Shown: piece after piece, positions 26,229 through 35,253 of the stretch
Layout: the number at the start of each line of letters is the position of its first letter
How positions within the stretch are numbered: the first letter of the stretch is position 1
Assembly: GCA_018384065.1 (NCBI GenBank)
Contig: JAHAYL010000040.1
Span: forward strand, 58,374-122,373
DNA from: Oxalobacter sp.
GTDB lineage: Bacteria; Pseudomonadota; Gammaproteobacteria; Burkholderiales; Burkholderiaceae_D
Reading direction: 5' to 3'
Length of the DNA stretch: 64,000 nucleotides
The notes under the pieces: generated by a model
What the model saw: the letters and a program-made list of their open reading frames with translations, nothing else
Database searches by the model: none
Told to the model about the DNA's origin: nothing
Made by a program: the position numbers and the translations under genes

Positions 26229-27104
26229 ATGTCTTCGAAGCACAGAATCTGGTTCCACCTGCTCGCACTGGTTACGGTCAGCCTTTGGGGGGTGACTTTC
26301 GTCTCGACAAAGGTCTTGGTACAGAACAGCCTGACACCAATCGCCATCTTCCTTTACCGTTCAATCATTGCCTGGGTCTGCTTGGTCCTGATTGCCCCAA
26401 AGAAACTGTTTGCACAAAATCTGAAAGATGAACTGTGGATGGTAGCACTGGGATTTCTGGGCGGTTCCCTCTATTTTGCCGCTGAGAACCATGCACTTGA
26501 ATGCACGTTGGTCTCCAATGTCTCCCTGATTGTCTGCATCGCACCTTTAGTCACAGCCTTCCTGTCAATGATTTTCTTCAAGGAAAAACCTGGCTGGAAG
26601 CTGTTTGCGGGTGCTGTCATCGCCTTGGTTGGGGTTGCACTGGTGGTTTTCAATGGGCAGATTGTCTTCCAGCTCTCACCCTGGGGGGATTTCTTGACCG
26701 CAGTTGCAGCGGTTTCATGGGCATGCTATTGCATCGTCCTGAAACATCTGGGCGACCGTTACGATGCCGCTTTCATTACCCGGAAGGTTTTCTTCTATGG
26801 CAGCCTGACCCTGATACCATTCATCTGCTTCGAGCCTTGGACAGTGCATTTTGATGTTTTTCTCAGGTTCCCTGTCTGGGGTAACCTGCTGTTCCTGTCG
26901 GTCATTGCCTCAATGCTCTGCTTCCTGATGTGGAACCGTGCCCAGAGGGAGCTTGGTCCCATCATCGCGACAAATTATATCTATATCGTTCCGCTGGTCG
27001 GTCTGCTCACATCGGTTGTCCTGCTGGGTGAACCAGTCAACACTGCCATGCTGATTGGCTGTGCATTGATCCTTTCCGGTGTCTTCCTGGGGCAGCGCCG
27101 ATAA
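26229..27104 (+). CDS. EamA-family (DMT superfamily) inner-membrane transporter
   Basis: The 291-residue protein has about ten hydrophobic segments arranged as two EamA repeats (about 10-140 and 155-290). The first repeat begins L-V-T-V-S-L-W-G-V-T-F-V-S-T-K and the second ends P-L-V-G-L-L-T-S-V-V-L-L-G-E-P-V. Family members export or import amino acids and other small metabolites; the substrate cannot be assigned. It is preceded by a promoter, a dyad-rich leader and a terminator, suggesting regulated expression. Confidence 0.88.
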   Translation: MSSKHRIWFHLLALVTVSLWGVTFVSTKVLVQNSLTPIAIFLYRSIIAWVCLVLIAPKKLFAQNLKDELWMVALGFLGGSLYFAAENHALECTLVSNVSLIVCIAPLVTAFLSMIFFKEKPGWKLFAGAVIALVGVALVVFNGQIVFQLSPWGDFLTAVAAVSWACYCIVLKHLGDRYDAAFITRKVFFYGSLTLIPFICFEPWTVHFDVFLRFPVWGNLLFLSVIASMLCFLMWNRAQRELGPIIATNYIYIVPLVGLLTSVVLLGEPVNTAMLIGCALILSGVFLGQRR

Positions 27105-27182
27105 CCCGCCCTGCCTGCTGTATATTGGGATGGCCATCATTGTTATAATCAGATGATGTACCTGACCTGTCTGGAACGCCCT

Positions 27183-27830
27183 ATGAAAAAAGCCATCCTG
27201 CCCTTCCTGTTGTTGAGTTGCCTTGTCCTGTCCGGCTGTGGCGACAGCAGGAAACCTGAAGCCTCACAGCCTGCAGAACAACCTACCGCCTCACAGCAGG
27301 GTTCACAGCCAGATGGGGAAAAGCCGGCTGATAGCAAGAATGCTGAGAAGCCAGAGAGATCAGCAGATACCGGCCTTGGCATCACCGCCAGTGAATACCA
27401 GGCAACCTACAACAGCCATGTCGAGCAGTTCAATGCCCAGATGAAAAAGGATCCTGTCCGGATGCTTCCGCTGGACCTCAAAATCAATGGCAGGCAGTTC
27501 AACGCCTGCACGATGCCATATGCCTGCCTGAACGGTACGATGACGGAAGATGGGCAATACATCAATAAGATTGCCATTTCCGGAACCCTGACACTCCAGA
27601 CACCTAAGTCCCTGGCACTGGCACCTGTCCATATGATGATCGGCACAGTATCCGCCATCAAGGGCGCTTCCATCCCTGACATCAAGGACCTGCTTGATAA
27701 ACTGTCAGGTGAAGCCCAGAAACGCCAATCCACTTCATTATCGTTGGTCTTCAGAGGCTGCCAAATCACTTTCTCACACCCCAAGACTGAACGGATTGTA
27801 GTAACAGTAACGAAAGCACCATCGAAATAA
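27183..27830 (+). CDS. lipoprotein of unknown function
   Basis: Start at 27183 gives a 215-residue lipoprotein with a typical signal (M-K-K-A-I-L-P-F-L-L-L) and lipobox L-S-G-C, so Cys20 is the lipidated residue. Residues about 25-60 are low complexity, rich in Q, S, P, E and K, a flexible linker. The rest shows no family I recognise; it has three cysteines, two within C-T-M-P-Y-A-C. miaA begins 23 bp downstream, so they may share a transcript. A longer in-frame start at 27153 would spoil the signal peptide. Confidence 0.75.
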   Translation: MKKAILPFLLLSCLVLSGCGDSRKPEASQPAEQPTASQQGSQPDGEKPADSKNAEKPERSADTGLGITASEYQATYNSHVEQFNAQMKKDPVRMLPLDLKINGRQFNACTMPYACLNGTMTEDGQYINKIAISGTLTLQTPKSLALAPVHMMIGTVSAIKGASIPDIKDLLDKLSGEAQKRQSTSLSLVFRGCQITFSHPKTERIVVTVTKAPSK

Positions 27831-27853
27831 TATCTTGATGATATTCATAAGAT

Positions 27854-28795
27854 ATGATCAGTAAATCCAATTTCCCTGTCATCGCCATCATGGGCCCAAC
27901 GGCTTCCGGCAAGACTGCCGCTGCCCTTGAAATCGCCCGCCATATCCCTTCTGAAATCATTTCGATGGATTCTGCGCTGGTTTACAGGGGAATGGATATT
28001 GGGACAGCCAAACCATCCGCAGAAGAACAGGCGCTGGTGCCCCATCACCTGATTGATATCATTGAACCGACTGAATCTTATTCTGCGGCAAAATTCCGGG
28101 AAGATGCCCTGCGGTTGATCAAAGAAATTCAAGCACGTGGACACATGCCCCTCTTGGTTGGTGGCACCATGCTGTACTTCAGGGCACTGACTTCCGGTCT
28201 GGATGACCTGCCTAGTGCCGATCCTGCCATCCGTAAACGGCTTGAGGATGAAGCGGCTGAAAAAGGATGGCCTGCCCTGCATGCCCGCCTGACACTGCTG
28301 GACCCGGCGACCGCTGAACGCCTGAAACCGACTGATGCCCAGCGCATCCAACGTGCCCTTGAAATCATCGAGCTGACCGGCAGGCCGCTTTCTGAACAGC
28401 AGTCCGGTCCCAAAAGACTGGAACTGCCCTTCAATCTCATACCCGTTGCCCTTGAACCTTCAGACCGTCTGAAACTGCATGAACGGATTGCCCTGCGTTT
28501 TGACCTGATGCTGAAAGATGACCTGCTGATCCATGAAGTCGAGAGACTGCGTGCCCGGGGTGACCTGCATCTGGGGCTGCCATCCATGCGCTGCGTTGGT
28601 TACCGTCAGACATGGCAATACCTGGATGGCGAATTCGACCGGAAGACTTTGCGGGACAAAAGTATTGCTGCAACCCGGCAGCTGTGCAAACGGCAACTGA
28701 CCTGGCTTCGCGCCATGCCGGAACGGCAGGTTGTGGATTGCCTTGCCCCTGATGCGGTTGAACAGGTATTATCAATCATAAGACAGGTTATTTGA
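27854..28795 (+). CDS. miaA: tRNA dimethylallyltransferase
   Basis: MiaA adds the dimethylallyl group to A37 of tRNAs reading UNN codons. The 313 residues are the usual length. The P-loop G-P-T-A-S-G-K-T is at 12-19, the conserved [16 protein letters not shown] block at 36-51, and V-G-G-T-M-L-Y near 96-102. The start codon is close behind a lipoprotein gene, so coexpression is likely. The common partner hfq does not follow here. Confidence 0.95.
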   Translation: MISKSNFPVIAIMGPTASGKTAAALEIARHIPSEIISMDSALVYRGMDIGTAKPSAEEQALVPHHLIDIIEPTESYSAAKFREDALRLIKEIQARGHMPLLVGGTMLYFRALTSGLDDLPSADPAIRKRLEDEAAEKGWPALHARLTLLDPATAERLKPTDAQRIQRALEIIELTGRPLSEQQSGPKRLELPFNLIPVALEPSDRLKLHERIALRFDLMLKDDLLIHEVERLRARGDLHLGLPSMRCVGYRQTWQYLDGEFDRKTLRDKSIAATRQLCKRQLTWLRAMPERQVVDCLAPDAVEQVLSIIRQVI

Positions 28796-28871
28796 CCGTA
28801 TCAGCTTTCAGCTGCTTGTACTGTTCCAGCGGACAGCAGCAAGCCTTGATACCAGAAAGGAGCACAAGACC

Positions 28872-30038
28872 ATGAATACGAACTTCATTTACAGCGTACC
28901 AACTAAAATCTATTTTGGTGACAACCAGCTGCACCATCTTGGTGATGAACTGAAACAGTATGGGAAACGTGTCCTCCTCATCTATGGTGGTGGAACCATC
29001 AAGCGCAACGGCCTTTATGACAGGATCACCGCTGAAATCCAGAAAGCGGGGCTGGAACTGTTTGAAATGCCAGGGGTTGCCCCAAACCCACGCCATACCA
29101 CGGTCAACCGGGGAGCAGAAATCTGCCGGAAAGAAAAAATCGATGTGCTGCTGGCAGCTGGCGGTGGATCGGTCATCGATGTCGCCAAATTCGTCAGCCC
29201 TGCCAGCTTCTATGACGGGGATGCCTGGGATTTCTTCACGAAAAAAGCGGAAATGACCCGGTTCCTGCCTGTCATCACGATACCGACCATCAGCGGCACC
29301 GGCTCAGAAATGGACGCCTATGGCATCGTCGGCAACCTGGACACCGCTGAAAAGATTCCGCTTTACCATCCTGAATTGATGCCTAAGGCTTCTTTCCTGG
29401 ACCCAACCGTCACTTATTCCGTCAACCGGTACCAGACAGCCTGCACTGCCATTGATTCGCTTTCGCACTATCTGGAAGTGTATTTCATGAAACCGAACCT
29501 GTTCATGCTGGAAAGCGCAATGGAAGGCTTCATGAAAACCATCCTGAAGTATCTGCCTGTTGCCTTGGAAAAACCAACAGACTATGAAGCACGTGCCAAT
29601 CTGATGTGGGTCGCTTCCTGGGCATTGAACGGCTTCACATTCGGTGGAACCAACCAGCCCTTCATGTGCCATTACATAGCAGATGAACTGTCTGCAAAAT
29701 ACGGCCTGACACACGGCCTGACACTGGCTATCCTCCTGCCACGGTACCTGAGCTATACCCTGAACGAAAAGAGCGCACCGATTTTCTACAGTTTCGGCTG
29801 CAATGTCCTGGGCATCGACAGGAACCTGCCGCCAATGGAAGTCGGGAAACAGGTCATCGCCAGACTTGAAGACCTTTTCTTCAATGTCTGCGAGCTGCCA
29901 ATGACACTCTCTGCGCTGGGTGTCGATGACAGCAGGCTGCAGGATATGGCACGGGTTGCCTGCCGGGGTTCTGTCCTGCATGGTTTTGTTGACCTTTCAA
30001 AAGATGATATCGTCAATATCTATAAGATGTGCCTGTGA
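28872..30038 (+). CDS. iron-containing alcohol dehydrogenase (butanol dehydrogenase/YqhD-like)
   Basis: A 388-residue group III alcohol dehydrogenase that probably reduces aldehydes with NAD(P)H. The nucleotide-binding motif L-A-A-G-G-G-S-V-I-D is near 94-103. Metal ligands expected of the family are an Asp/His set in the second half, including H-Y-I-A-D-E-L and G-L-T-H-G-L-T-L-A. It opens with N-F-I-Y-S-V-P-T-K-I-Y-F-G, typical of the butanol dehydrogenase branch. It has its own AAAGGAG ribosome-binding site and a terminator downstream. It belongs to the aldehyde-handling theme of the window. Confidence 0.92.
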   Translation: MNTNFIYSVPTKIYFGDNQLHHLGDELKQYGKRVLLIYGGGTIKRNGLYDRITAEIQKAGLELFEMPGVAPNPRHTTVNRGAEICRKEKIDVLLAAGGGSVIDVAKFVSPASFYDGDAWDFFTKKAEMTRFLPVITIPTISGTGSEMDAYGIVGNLDTAEKIPLYHPELMPKASFLDPTVTYSVNRYQTACTAIDSLSHYLEVYFMKPNLFMLESAMEGFMKTILKYLPVALEKPTDYEARANLMWVASWALNGFTFGGTNQPFMCHYIADELSAKYGLTHGLTLAILLPRYLSYTLNEKSAPIFYSFGCNVLGIDRNLPPMEVGKQVIARLEDLFFNVCELPMTLSALGVDDSRLQDMARVACRGSVLHGFVDLSKDDIVNIYKMCL

Positions 30039-30065
30039 CAGCCTGTTACTGATACCCACAACGGA

Positions 30066-30096
30066 AAATGGCAGCCAGATACCTGCTGCCATTTTT
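30066..30096. terminator. terminator between iron alcohol dehydrogenase and msrAB
   Basis: A 10-bp perfect stem AAATGGCAGC/GCTGCCATTT (30066-30075, 30085-30094) with a T-run on the plus strand and, on the minus strand, T-rich sequence after the stem. Probably bidirectional. Confidence 0.85.
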
Positions 30097-30115
30097 CATG
30101 GAACTGCCGCTTCAA

Positions 30116-31057
30116 TCAACTTTGAGGGAACAGCTTCCTATACTCCCCGTACCCCTGTTCCTCCAGTTCATCATAAGGAATGAAACGGAGTGCGGCAGAA
30201 TTGATGCAGTAACGCATCCCGCCCAATTCTGCTGGACCGTCGTTGAATGCATGCCCAAGATGTGAATCAGCCTGGCTGCTGCGCACTTCAGTACGCACCA
30301 TGCCATGGGAAATGTCGATGGTCTCATTGACTGCAGTGCCTGTCACCGGTTTTGAGAACGCCGGCCACCCACATCCAGAATCAAACTTGTCTTCAGATGA
30401 GAAAAGCGGTTCACCACTGACTACATCTACATACAGCCCTTTCTCAAAGAAATAATCATATTTGCCGGTAAACGGTATCTCGGTCGCCGCATGCTGGGTA
30501 ACCTCAAAGGCAAGGTCGCCAATCCGCTGCCTCAATGCCTGATTTTCCTTGAGTTTCTTCCTGTCCGCTTCTGCACCGATGGAAAAGTACTGGTAGGGAA
30601 TATGGCAGTAACCGGTCGGGTTCTTATCCAAATATTTCTGATGGTATTCCTCAGCAGTGAAGAAATTTTCCAAGGGCTTGACTTCAACGGCCAGGGGCTT
30701 GCCAATTTTTTCAGCCTCAAGACGGCAGACCGCCTGAATTTCTGCCAACTGGCTGTCATCGGTATAGTAAATGCCCGTCCTGTATTGGATTCCCACATCA
30801 TTGCCCTGGCGGTTGACCGCCAAGGGATCAATCACCATGAAAAAATACGTAAGCAGCTGGGTAAGCGTAATCTTTGTTCCGTCATAATCCACCCGGACAG
30901 CCTCTGCATGACCACTGCCGCCACATACCTCAAGATAACTGGGAGCTTTGCCTGAACCATTCGCATAACCGGTTTCTGTGGACAGCACACCCTCGAACTG
31001 GTCAAAGAATTTCTGTACTCCCCAGAAACAGCCACCCGCAAGATAGATGCTTTTCAT
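30116..31057 (-). CDS. msrAB: bifunctional peptide methionine sulfoxide reductase MsrA/MsrB
   Basis: A fusion of MsrA (about 1-160) and MsrB (about 175-310) that repairs both S- and R-methionine sulfoxide. MsrA has the catalytic G-G-C-F-W-G near 8-13. MsrB has [19 protein letters not shown] and R-Y-C-I-N-S-A with the catalytic Cys. The zinc-binding CxxC pairs of many MsrBs are absent, as in the non-zinc subclass. The 313-residue product has no signal peptide, so it acts in the cytoplasm, unlike the exported fusion of Neisseria. It lies 83 bp after the response-regulator operon on the same strand. Confidence 0.95.
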   Translation of the reverse strand: MKSIYLAGGCFWGVQKFFDQFEGVLSTETGYANGSGKAPSYLEVCGGSGHAEAVRVDYDGTKITLTQLLTYFFMVIDPLAVNRQGNDVGIQYRTGIYYTDDSQLAEIQAVCRLEAEKIGKPLAVEVKPLENFFTAEEYHQKYLDKNPTGYCHIPYQYFSIGAEADRKKLKENQALRQRIGDLAFEVTQHAATEIPFTGKYDYFFEKGLYVDVVSGEPLFSSEDKFDSGCGWPAFSKPVTGTAVNETIDISHGMVRTEVRSSQADSHLGHAFNDGPAELGGMRYCINSAALRFIPYDELEEQGYGEYRKLFPQS

Positions 31058-31139
31058 CAGGGCAATCCTTCCATTTCACGCGTTGAAAAATATTAAGATA
31101 CTGGACATACCGGAATCTGTCCAAATCCTGGATGCAGAT

Positions 31140-31835
31140 TCAGATATGCCTGAGCAGATAGCCGTAGCCATACAGCTGCTCAAGGACATAGCCATAGACA
31201 CCGTCTTTCAGACCCAGACGGCTTCTGACTCGGGAGACATGGGTATCAACCGTCCGGCCAGTCTCACTCAATGGACACTTCCATACCGCCTCACAGATCC
31301 GCTGACGGGAGAGAGTCTCCCCAACATGGCTGAACAGGAAAAACGCCACTTCATATTCTTTAGCGGTCAAGATGATTTCCTGCCCTTCCCTGAAGATACG
31401 GTTTGGGAAAAAGTTGAAAACATAAGGAGGAACATCCAACGTCTTGGATGCTACATAATCAGGATATTTCTGCCTGAACAGCAGCCCTATCCTTGCAACC
31501 ATTTCCCGCGAATGGGTTGATGGAGAAACCCAGTCATCGACACCACTCTGTAACAATATGCTGATTGAATCAATCTGCAAAGGGTCTGCCACCATCAGGA
31601 CAGCAAGGTCAGGATAATGCGACCTGAGCTGTGTTATCCATGTCCGCCTGCTCCGGTCAGAGATTCCCATACCCAACAGGAAAACGCCCTTGAGTGCAGC
31701 ATCTGGATGATGGGCGGCAAATTCATGGAAACCCGATGCTACAGAAACGGTCTCACAGTCAAACCCTGCGCGATGCAGGCTATGCATGCTTTTGGAAAGC
31801 GTTTGGGAATCGGTATCTGCCAGATAGACTTTCAT
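31140..31835 (-). CDS. response-regulator-like transcription factor with degenerate receiver
   Basis: The 231 residues comprise a receiver-like domain (about 1-115) and an OmpR/PhoB winged helix (about 130-230, with T-A-K-E-Y-E-V-A-F-F-L-F and V-D-T-H-V-S-R-V-R-S-R-L). Where a canonical receiver has the phosphorylated Asp (L-L-D-L-G-L-P-D), this one reads F-L-L-G-M-G-I-S-D, so Asp is replaced by Gly. The conserved Lys is also missing (D-D-W-V-S-P-S-T). Phosphorylation control is therefore unlikely. It is the last of four genes that overlap by 4 nt and has no histidine kinase nearby. Confidence 0.88.
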   Translation of the reverse strand: MKVYLADTDSQTLSKSMHSLHRAGFDCETVSVASGFHEFAAHHPDAALKGVFLLGMGISDRSRRTWITQLRSHYPDLAVLMVADPLQIDSISILLQSGVDDWVSPSTHSREMVARIGLLFRQKYPDYVASKTLDVPPYVFNFFPNRIFREGQEIILTAKEYEVAFFLFSHVGETLSRQRICEAVWKCPLSETGRTVDTHVSRVRSRLGLKDGVYGYVLEQLYGYGYLLRHI

Positions 31836-32314
31836 TGCGTACTCAATGCGATTTTATGTTTCCGTCCACCGGTCTTGTAGAATTTCTCAGCATCAAAGAA
31901 AGCTTTTGCTGCTTCAAGCGGGAAAAATGCCGACATCGTCATCTGAAGCCGCTGGCACTTGCATGAACGGGCGAAACGCTTCGCCTGGTCCAACAGCTGA
32001 TGGCCTATCTGCCTGCGCCGGAAATCTGGGCGGACATAAATCCGGTCAAGTATTGCAAACTTCTCTTCACGGATACCGACAGGCATCGGGAAAACCGAAC
32101 AGAACCCCAACAGATGCCCTTTTGGGGTTGTCGCCAGGAACACACCGTAATCCGGCATATCCAGGAATTCACGCAGTTTCAAGTCATTCAGTTCTGCATC
32201 AGGCTCAAAATCATGATACCCTGCCATGCCAGCCATCTCCCGCTGGAACTCCCTGAGCAGGACATTCAGGTCATCGAAACGGTCAGCATCTATCCGCTCG
32301 ACAACCACGCTCAT
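31832..32314 (-). CDS. GNAT-family N-acetyltransferase
   Basis: A 160-residue GCN5-type acetyltransferase using acetyl-CoA. The segment I-Y-V-R-P-D-F-R-R-R-Q-I-G-H-Q-L-L (about 91-107) is motif A, with the R-R-x-I-G-H acetyl-CoA loop. The substrate, protein or small molecule, is unknown. Its stop overlaps the start of the response-regulator gene and its start overlaps the stop of the lipoprotein gene (ATGA in both cases), so the genes are translationally coupled. Confidence 0.85.
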   Translation of the reverse strand: MSVVVERIDADRFDDLNVLLREFQREMAGMAGYHDFEPDAELNDLKLREFLDMPDYGVFLATTPKGHLLGFCSVFPMPVGIREEKFAILDRIYVRPDFRRRQIGHQLLDQAKRFARSCKCQRLQMTMSAFFPLEAAKAFFDAEKFYKTGGRKHKIALSTQ

Positions 32315-32775
32315 TGAGACTTCCAGTCGCAGATGTTTTCATAGGGGAAAATCTTGTCAAACGGCTTGACTTCAAGAAGCGTCTTGTCAGTGTCTTTCCG
32401 CTTGATCCAGCCAACGCCCCTGTCCTTATCCTCACCGATCAGATATTCGACACCGGCTTCCATTTCCACATCAAAACTGTAGCACTTCATATTCTCAGGC
32501 AGGGCAACATGCCCCCCTTGGATATTGATGGCACCAATCTTATGCCGGCCTGCAGTAATAGCATAGACAACATCAGCAAACGGATTCGGTGTTTCCTTCA
32601 AAGGCATCTGCTTGCCATCCAACGCGCGGAACAGCAGGGAGCCTTCCTGGAGGGTTGCGGACTTTGTCGGATCATCCACAGCCGCACCATGCATTGGAAT
32701 CTGCCTTTGCTTATTGCAACCGGCAATCATCAGGATTGAACAACAGCAGAACAGTATCGTAGCCAGTTTTTTCAT
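32311..32775 (-). CDS. lipoprotein of unknown function
   Basis: A 154-residue protein with signal peptide and lipobox I-A-G-C (Cys19), so it is a probable lipoprotein. The mature part has K-R-Q-I-P-M-H-G-A-A-V-D-D and a C-terminal W-I-K-R-K-D-T-D-K-T-L-L-E-V-K-P-F segment. I do not recognise a family. It overlaps dedA upstream and the GNAT gene downstream by 4 nt each, so it belongs to a tight four-gene operon. Confidence 0.78.
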   Translation of the reverse strand: MKKLATILFCCCSILMIAGCNKQRQIPMHGAAVDDPTKSATLQEGSLLFRALDGKQMPLKETPNPFADVVYAITAGRHKIGAINIQGGHVALPENMKCYSFDVEMEAGVEYLIGEDKDRGVGWIKRKDTDKTLLEVKPFDKIFPYENICDWKSQ

Positions 32776-33449
32776 ACTTCACCTTGATTTGAACGTCCAT
32801 CTTGACCGGAACGGAAATATTTTCTCACGAGCTTCCACAATCCCCCCAGGATAAGTGGAATAATCGCGGCACCCACGCCCATCAGGACAATGGTATTCAG
32901 ATGGTCTCGGATGATTGGGATATTGCCAAAGAAATAGCCACCGACAGTCAGACCGATAATCCAGAGCACGGCTCCAAGCAGATTGTACATCTGGAAGTAG
33001 AACATTTTCATGTTGGTGACACCGGCGACAAATGGAGCAAATGTCCTGACCAAAGGCACAAAGCGGCAGAGCGTGATGGTTTTGCCGCCATGCTTCTCGA
33101 AGAACTCATGCGTGTAATTCAAGGCCTTCTTGTCAATCCATTTGTAATCCTTCGTGAAAACCGCATCCCCGATTTTCTTGCCAATCAGGTAATTGACATT
33201 GTCGCCCAGCACAGCGGCAACCAACAGGGAGCCTGCCAGCAGTTTCAGGTCAATAGCACCCGTCGCACAAAAAGCGCCTGAAATGAACAGGAGGGAATCC
33301 CCTGGCAGGAATGGCGCAACAACCAATCCCGTCTCACAGAAAATGATGGCAAACAGGATGACATACACCCATGTACCGTACTGGGAAATCATGTTACCCA
33401 GTACTTTATCGACATGAAGAATCAAGTCGAGAAACTGTACGAAATCCAT
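32772..33449 (-). CDS. DedA/SNARE-associated family membrane protein
   Basis: DedA-family proteins are inner-membrane lipid scramblase/flippase-type transporters tied to envelope homeostasis. From the ATG at 33449 the protein has 225 residues; a start at 33491 adds 14 non-conserved residues. Family features include F-C-E-T-G-L-V-V-A-P-F-L-P-G-D-S-L-L-F (about 38-56) and R-F-V-P-L-V-R-T-F-A-P-F-V-A-G, with several hydrophobic segments. It leads the four-gene overlapping operon ending in the degenerate response regulator. Confidence 0.9.
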   Translation of the reverse strand: MDFVQFLDLILHVDKVLGNMISQYGTWVYVILFAIIFCETGLVVAPFLPGDSLLFISGAFCATGAIDLKLLAGSLLVAAVLGDNVNYLIGKKIGDAVFTKDYKWIDKKALNYTHEFFEKHGGKTITLCRFVPLVRTFAPFVAGVTNMKMFYFQMYNLLGAVLWIIGLTVGGYFFGNIPIIRDHLNTIVLMGVGAAIIPLILGGLWKLVRKYFRSGQDGRSNQGEV

Positions 33450-33575
33450 AACTGGACAATCCCGAAGAAACCGCAAGCAGTGAACAGTCAACCAGCCTTA
33501 AGTACTTGTTTTCATTTAAATAAGCAGGAAGCCATCTTTCAGGTTCCCCCAATGCTTTTTAGGCACAAATCTTGA

Positions 33576-33606
33576 TTGACCATCTTACATACATAAACGA
33601 TATATT
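33576..33606 (+). promoter_or_regulatory. candidate promoter in the dedA/lipoprotein divergent gap
   Basis: TTGACC (33576-33581) with GATATA 17 bp later or TATATT 19 bp later. The 319-bp gap 33450-33768 is AT-rich; apart from this I see no gene or strong hairpin in it. Confidence 0.4.
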
Positions 33607-33768
33607 TTATCAGAGTAAAAACATGATACTGAAGAAAAAATCCTGACAACAAAGAAGGCTTGAGCCTCATTTCAAGATGCGCTATAACCATTGGCATTAG
33701 GATTCAATGTAATGTGAAGAATAAAACCATTTCTTGAATTGGCTATTTTTTGAGAAGAGGCTTAACAG

Positions 33769-34212
33769 ATGAAGAAACTATTCCTTGCCAGCTTTATCGC
33801 AACTGGCCTGCTGCTGACAGGTTGCCAGTCAACATGGCACAAAGACCAGGTTCAGGACAACACCATCAACAATATGACCGTTGGACAGGTTCAGAAAGAA
33901 ATCCGTGTTGGCATGAGTGGTGCTGAAGTGACTGAGGTCCTCGGCTCTCCCAACATTGTCACCACCGACGAGAACCGCCGTGAAGTCTGGGTCTATGACA
34001 GGATTGCGACCGACCGGGTCTATTCCAACAGTTCAGGAGGCGTTGCTGCCCTCTTCCTAGGCTTTGGAAGCAACGCTGCCGGCACTTCTGGAGCTGGACA
34101 ATCCCTGTCAAGTGGTGCAACTTCTACCAGCCAACGCACGCTGACGGTCATCATCAAGTATGACGAAGCAGGCAAAGTCAGGGATTTTGCTTACCACCAG
34201 TCGAAGTTCTGA
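33769..34212 (+). CDS. SmpA/OmlA (BamE)-domain lipoprotein
   Basis: A 147-residue lipoprotein: signal peptide, lipobox L-T-G-C (Cys19), then a small BamE-like fold with I-R-V-G-M-S-G-A-E-V-T-E-V-L-G-S-P-N-I-V and E-V-W-V-Y-D. A glycine/serine-rich segment (about 88-122) interrupts the usual fold. It is the first of three consecutive lipoprotein genes; the next starts 1 nt after its stop. The role is unknown, and it is not the BamE of the BAM complex with any certainty. Confidence 0.82.
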   Translation: MKKLFLASFIATGLLLTGCQSTWHKDQVQDNTINNMTVGQVQKEIRVGMSGAEVTEVLGSPNIVTTDENRREVWVYDRIATDRVYSNSSGGVAALFLGFGSNAAGTSGAGQSLSSGATSTSQRTLTVIIKYDEAGKVRDFAYHQSKF

Positions 34213-34213
34213 T

Positions 34214-34693
34214 ATGAAAAGAACAGGGTCCCTTCTGCTTGCCATCTGCCTGACAGGGTGCGCACTTGAACCACCGATGGATCTTTTTGCGCCGACAGAA
34301 GACATGTTGCGGGCACGTCAGCGGGAAACCCGGCGTTACGAAGGGCTTTCTGAACAGGAATTGCTGGCTGCCAGTGTTTCAGTTCTTCAGGATATGGGAT
34401 TTGTCTTGACTGAAACCAATACCAAACTAGGTGTCCTGACCGGTTCCAAGAACAGGAAAGGCAATGTCTTCCAGACTAATCAAGATATCTCCGTCACTTT
34501 GGTCATCAGTCCCGTACTTGACAGCCAAGGAATACCTATTCTGAAACAGCATAGTGTACGTGTGAATTTCAACCGGGTCGTCCTTTACACAAATGGCAAG
34601 AGCAAGGCTGAAAACCTCAATGACCCGCAGCTGTTCACGGAATTCCATGACAAGCTGTCGAAATCCGTCTTTATTGAAGGGCAGAAACTATGA
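34214..34693 (+). CDS. lipoprotein, middle gene of a three-lipoprotein operon
   Basis: From 34214 it encodes 159 residues with lipobox L-T-G-C (Cys14). The core R-R-Y-E-G-L-S-E-Q-E-L-L-A-A-S-V-S-V-L-Q-D-M-G-F-V-L-T matches in arrangement the next gene's A-T-V-M-R-A-T-I-A-T-L-Q-D-Y-G-F-I-I, and both continue with an L-G-x-x-x-x-x-x segment and end in a similar F-x-x-x-L-S-K-S-x-F block. They are therefore paralogues. The stop overlaps the next start by 4 nt. Function unknown. Confidence 0.78.
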   Translation: MKRTGSLLLAICLTGCALEPPMDLFAPTEDMLRARQRETRRYEGLSEQELLAASVSVLQDMGFVLTETNTKLGVLTGSKNRKGNVFQTNQDISVTLVISPVLDSQGIPILKQHSVRVNFNRVVLYTNGKSKAENLNDPQLFTEFHDKLSKSVFIEGQKL

Positions 34694-35160
34694 AAAAGAG
34701 CCTGCTTGTGATTTTAATCAGTGCAACAGCCTTCCTGACTGGCTGCCAGACACCTTCAGTTACGGATAGTGTCCTAGACAACAATGGAGAAACCCAGCTT
34801 CAGGTCAGAAGCTATCAATCACGCGTTTTTGATACCACTGACAAGGCAACGGTCATGCGCGCAACGATAGCGACCCTTCAGGATTATGGCTTCATCATCA
34901 GGAAGACCGATTATGCGCTCGGTTCCATCTCTGCCACCAGGGACATCGGCGGCTCACATCTTTATGATGAAGCCGCACTGGATCCGACCCGACAGACCAC
35001 GCTGGTAACCGTTACTGTTCTTCCTAAAGGGAAAGATAGGATGGTTGTCCGGATAAATGCTGAATTCAGGCAGAAACCGGTCAGAGAACCGAAAATCTAT
35101 CAGGATTTTTTCGCATCATTGTCAAAATCCCTGTTCCTGACAGCACATTCAGTGGACTGA
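34690..35160 (+). CDS. lipoprotein, third gene of a three-lipoprotein operon
   Basis: A 156-residue lipoprotein with lipobox L-T-G-C (Cys19). It is a paralogue of the preceding gene: the central T-L-Q-D-Y-G-F-I-I-R-K-T-D-Y-A-L-G-S-I-S and the terminal F-F-A-S-L-S-K-S-L-F correspond. The translation start lies within the previous stop (ATGA), indicating coupling. It is probably an outer- or inner-membrane component working with its two neighbours; no function is known to me. Confidence 0.78.
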   Translation: MKKSLLVILISATAFLTGCQTPSVTDSVLDNNGETQLQVRSYQSRVFDTTDKATVMRATIATLQDYGFIIRKTDYALGSISATRDIGGSHLYDEAALDPTRQTTLVTVTVLPKGKDRMVVRINAEFRQKPVREPKIYQDFFASLSKSLFLTAHSVD

Positions 35161-35253
35161 ACAAACCTTATTGGGGAATACAGGCAATTCCTACTGCCTA
35201 GACAATTTCAAGGATACCGTTTTCTGCCTTCATGCATTTAAAATAGCATTATC

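Noticed and set aside
31047..31520. Plus-strand frame opposite the response regulator
   Set aside because: Shadow of the minus-strand gene, which shows clear winged-helix motifs and operon overlaps.
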